Origin: Streptomyces albidochromogenes
GTDB taxonomy: Bacteria > Actinomycetota > Actinomycetes > Streptomycetales > Streptomycetaceae
NCBI RefSeq assembly: GCF_005981925.1
Contig: NZ_VBVX01000019.1
Location: forward strand, 1-41,042
DNA: 41,042 bases
Direction: 5' to 3'
Shown here piece by piece: positions 39,209 to 41,042 of this stretch (position 1 is the first letter of the stretch; each line of letters starts with the position of its first letter). A model generated the notes under the pieces. That model worked only from the letters and a program-made list of their open reading frames with translations. It did no database searches and was not told the origin of the DNA. A program made the position numbers and the translations under genes.

Positions 39209-41011
39209 ATGACTGAGAAGACCGGGGACGTGCAGGACGTGGCCATGCCCGACTGGGAGAAGCGGTTCAGGGCTCCCCGGGTCTCGCTGCCCGACTGGGC
39301 CGAGGAGGCGCCGGAGCGGGCGCTGTTCGTTTCGAACGCGACGGGGACCTACGAGCTGTACGCGTGGGACCGGGCCACCGGGGCGCAGCGGCAGGCCACC
39401 GACCGGCCGAACGGCACCACCGACGGGGTGCTGACGCCCGACGGCGAGTCGATCTGGTGGTTCAGCGACACGGACGGGGACGAGTTCGGCGTCTGGATGC
39501 GGCAGCCGTTCGCCGGGGGCGAGGACCAGCCCGCGGCTCCCGGCCTGGCGGCGTCGTACCCGGCCGGGCTCGCGCTCGGCCGGGACGGGACGGCGGTCGT
39601 CGGGCGCTCGACCGACGAGGACGGGTCCACGGTGCACGTCGTACGGCCGGGCGCCGAGCCCGTCGAGATCTACCGGCACCGGGAGTCGGCCGGGGTGGGG
39701 GACCTGTCGTACGACGGGACGCTGGTCGCGATCGAGCACACCGAGCACGGCGACGCCCTGCACTCCGCGCTGCGGGTGACGCGGCTGGACGGCACGTCCG
39801 TGGCCGAGCTGGACGACACCCGTGGCGGGGAGGCCGAGCTGGGGCTGGAGGTACTGGGCTTCGCGCCGGTCCACGGCGACACCCGGCTGCTCGTCCGGCA
39901 CCAGCGGCGCGGCCGCTGGGAGCCGATGGTGTGGGACGTCGCGTCGGGCGAGGAGACGCAGCTCGGGATCGAGCTGCCGGGTGACGTGGCGGCCGAGTGG
40001 TACCCGGACGGCTCCGCGCTGCTCGTCGCGCACAGCTTCGAGGCCCGCAGCGAGCTGTGGCGGTACGACGTCGCCACCGGGCGGCTCACGGTGGTGCCGA
40101 CGCCGGCCGGGACGGTGTCCGGGGCCACGGCCCGGCCGGACGGGACGGTGGAGTTCCTGTGGTCCTCGGCCGCCGAGCCGCCGGTGGTGCGGTCGACGTC
40201 GGGGGGCGTGGTGCTCGATCCGCCGGGGATGAAGGCGCCGGGCTCGGTGCCGGTCGAGGACGTGTGGGTCCAGGGCCCGGGCGGGCGGATCCACGCGCTC
40301 GTGCAGAGGCCGGCCGCCGGTGAGGGGCCGTTCCCGACGGTTTTCGAGATCCACGGCGGCCCGACCTGGCACGACAGCGACGCCTTCGCGGCCGGGCCGG
40401 CGGCGTGGGTGGACCACGGTTACGCGGTCGTGCGGGTCAACTACCGGGGTTCGACCGGGTACGGGCGCGCGTGGACGGACGCGCTCAAGCACCGGGTCGG
40501 GCTGATCGAGCTGGAGGACATCGCGGCGGTGAGGCAGTGGGCCGTCTCGTCCGGGCTCGCGGATCCGGCGAAGCTGGTGCTCGCGGGCGGTTCGTGGGGC
40601 GGGTACCTGACGCTGCTCGGGCTCGGCACGGAGCCGGACGCCTGGGCGGTGGGGCTGGCGGCGGTGCCGGTCGCCGACTACGTGACGGCGTACCACGACG
40701 AGATGGAGGCCCTGAAGGCGCTGGACCGCACGCTGTTCGGCGGTACGCCGCAGGAGGTGCCGGAGCGCTTCGCGGCCTCGTCGCCGCTGACGTACGTCGA
40801 CGCGGTCAAGGCGCCGGTGTACATCTCGGCGGGCGTCAACGATCCGCGCTGCCCGATCCGCCAGGTCGAGAACTACGTGGACCGGCTGGAGGCGCGGGGG
40901 GCGGCGTACGAGGTGTACCGGTACGACGCGGGGCACGGTTCGCTGGTGGTGGAGGAGCGGATCAAGCAGGTCCGGCTGGAGATCGATTTCGCCGCGCGGT
41001 ACCTCGGGTAG
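39209..41011 (+). CDS. S9-family (prolyl-oligopeptidase-like) peptidase
   Basis: A 600-residue cytosolic serine peptidase of the S9 (acylaminoacyl/dipeptidyl peptidase) class. Residues about 20-340 have short repeated strands with Trp-Asp and Asp-Gly turns, consistent with a beta-propeller lid. The alpha/beta hydrolase domain (about 350-600) has oxyanion-hole HGGP, nucleophile S462 in GGSWGGY, D545 in GVNDPRC and H576 in DAGHGSL. Such enzymes trim short peptides or blocked N-termini. No signal peptide is visible. ATG 39209 is preferred; the upstream frame to 39083 overlaps the nuclease 3' end. Only 31 bases remain after its stop, with nothing recognisable. Confidence 0.92.
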   Translation: MTEKTGDVQDVAMPDWEKRFRAPRVSLPDWAEEAPERALFVSNATGTYELYAWDRATGAQRQATDRPNGTTDGVLTPDGESIWWFSDTDGDEFGVWMRQPFAGGEDQPAAPGLAASYPAGLALGRDGTAVVGRSTDEDGSTVHVVRPGAEPVEIYRHRESAGVGDLSYDGTLVAIEHTEHGDALHSALRVTRLDGTSVAELDDTRGGEAELGLEVLGFAPVHGDTRLLVRHQRRGRWEPMVWDVASGEETQLGIELPGDVAAEWYPDGSALLVAHSFEARSELWRYDVATGRLTVVPTPAGTVSGATARPDGTVEFLWSSAAEPPVVRSTSGGVVLDPPGMKAPGSVPVEDVWVQGPGGRIHALVQRPAAGEGPFPTVFEIHGGPTWHDSDAFAAGPAAWVDHGYAVVRVNYRGSTGYGRAWTDALKHRVGLIELEDIAAVRQWAVSSGLADPAKLVLAGGSWGGYLTLLGLGTEPDAWAVGLAAVPVADYVTAYHDEMEALKALDRTLFGGTPQEVPERFAASSPLTYVDAVKAPVYISAGVNDPRCPIRQVENYVDRLEARGAAYEVYRYDAGHGSLVVEERIKQVRLEIDFAARYLG

Positions 41012-41042
41012 GCGTGGGCGGACCCCGGACTGGGGGCCGGGG

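Noticed and set aside
1..41042. CRISPR arrays, insertion sequences, replication origin, biosynthetic cluster
   Set aside because: No regularly spaced repeats, transposase motifs, dense DnaA-box array beyond the three near ssd, or PKS/NRPS genes were seen.

Overview
The window is chromosomal DNA of a Streptomyces (or very close actinomycete). GC is very high with strong third-position GC bias, GTG starts are frequent, and the gene order matches the Streptomyces coelicolor neighbourhood holding crp (SCO3571) and wblA (SCO3579). From memory, much of the order is also that of the Mycobacterium tuberculosis block from the tad/ssd genes to ponA2 (about Rv3658c-Rv3684). The left 30 kb is therefore an old actinobacterial core segment. 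All homology statements rest on motifs and recalled families; nothing was searched.

Region 1 (1-5.9 kb): a minus-strand Tad/pilus operon start (ssd, tadA, the first codons of a next gene), a HAD phosphatase, a degenerate Fic-fold protein and a CooC/MinD-type ATPase. Two likely small RNAs flank the HAD gene: a 6C-type RNA on the minus strand (two hairpins with C-run loops) and a plus-strand RNA in the position of the described 6S-like scr3559. A perfect DnaA box lies upstream of ssd.

Region 2 (5.9-15.5 kb): a deacetylase-like lipoprotein, a SulP transporter fused to beta-carbonic anhydrase, acetyl-CoA synthetase, an NhaA antiporter, a holin-fold membrane protein, an epoxide-hydrolase-like enzyme and a doubtful small ORF.

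Region 3 (15.5-30.6 kb): a GH4 glycosidase (an insertion relative to the mycobacterial order), MarP periplasmic protease, CoA-type Nudix hydrolase, endonuclease III, Crp, a metallo-beta-lactamase-fold hydrolase, a second Nudix hydrolase, RidA, a 53-residue protein, a two-gene ArsA/BagAB-like ATPase pair, WblA, a bifunctional penicillin-binding protein, a YqeY protein and a metallophosphoesterase. Themes are redox and metabolite repair, developmental control (Crp, WblA) and envelope maintenance. Many genes here appear leaderless, with a -10 hexamer ending 6 to 8 nt before the start codon, often as back-to-back pairs.

Region 4 (30.6-41 kb) looks more accessory: a decayed Pr6Pr-type membrane protein pseudogene, tRNA-Pro(CGG), a small monooxygenase-fold protein, a DrrAB-like exporter, a 1052-residue SARP/AfsR-like regulator, a DUF262-DUF1524 (GmrSD-like) putative restriction nuclease and an S9 peptidase. 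The exporter promoter carries three 11-bp direct repeats in tandem, the layout bound by SARP regulators, with a SARP-type gene just beyond the operon. This is the most attractive new regulatory hypothesis in the window. Strong perfect hairpins separate most convergent units.
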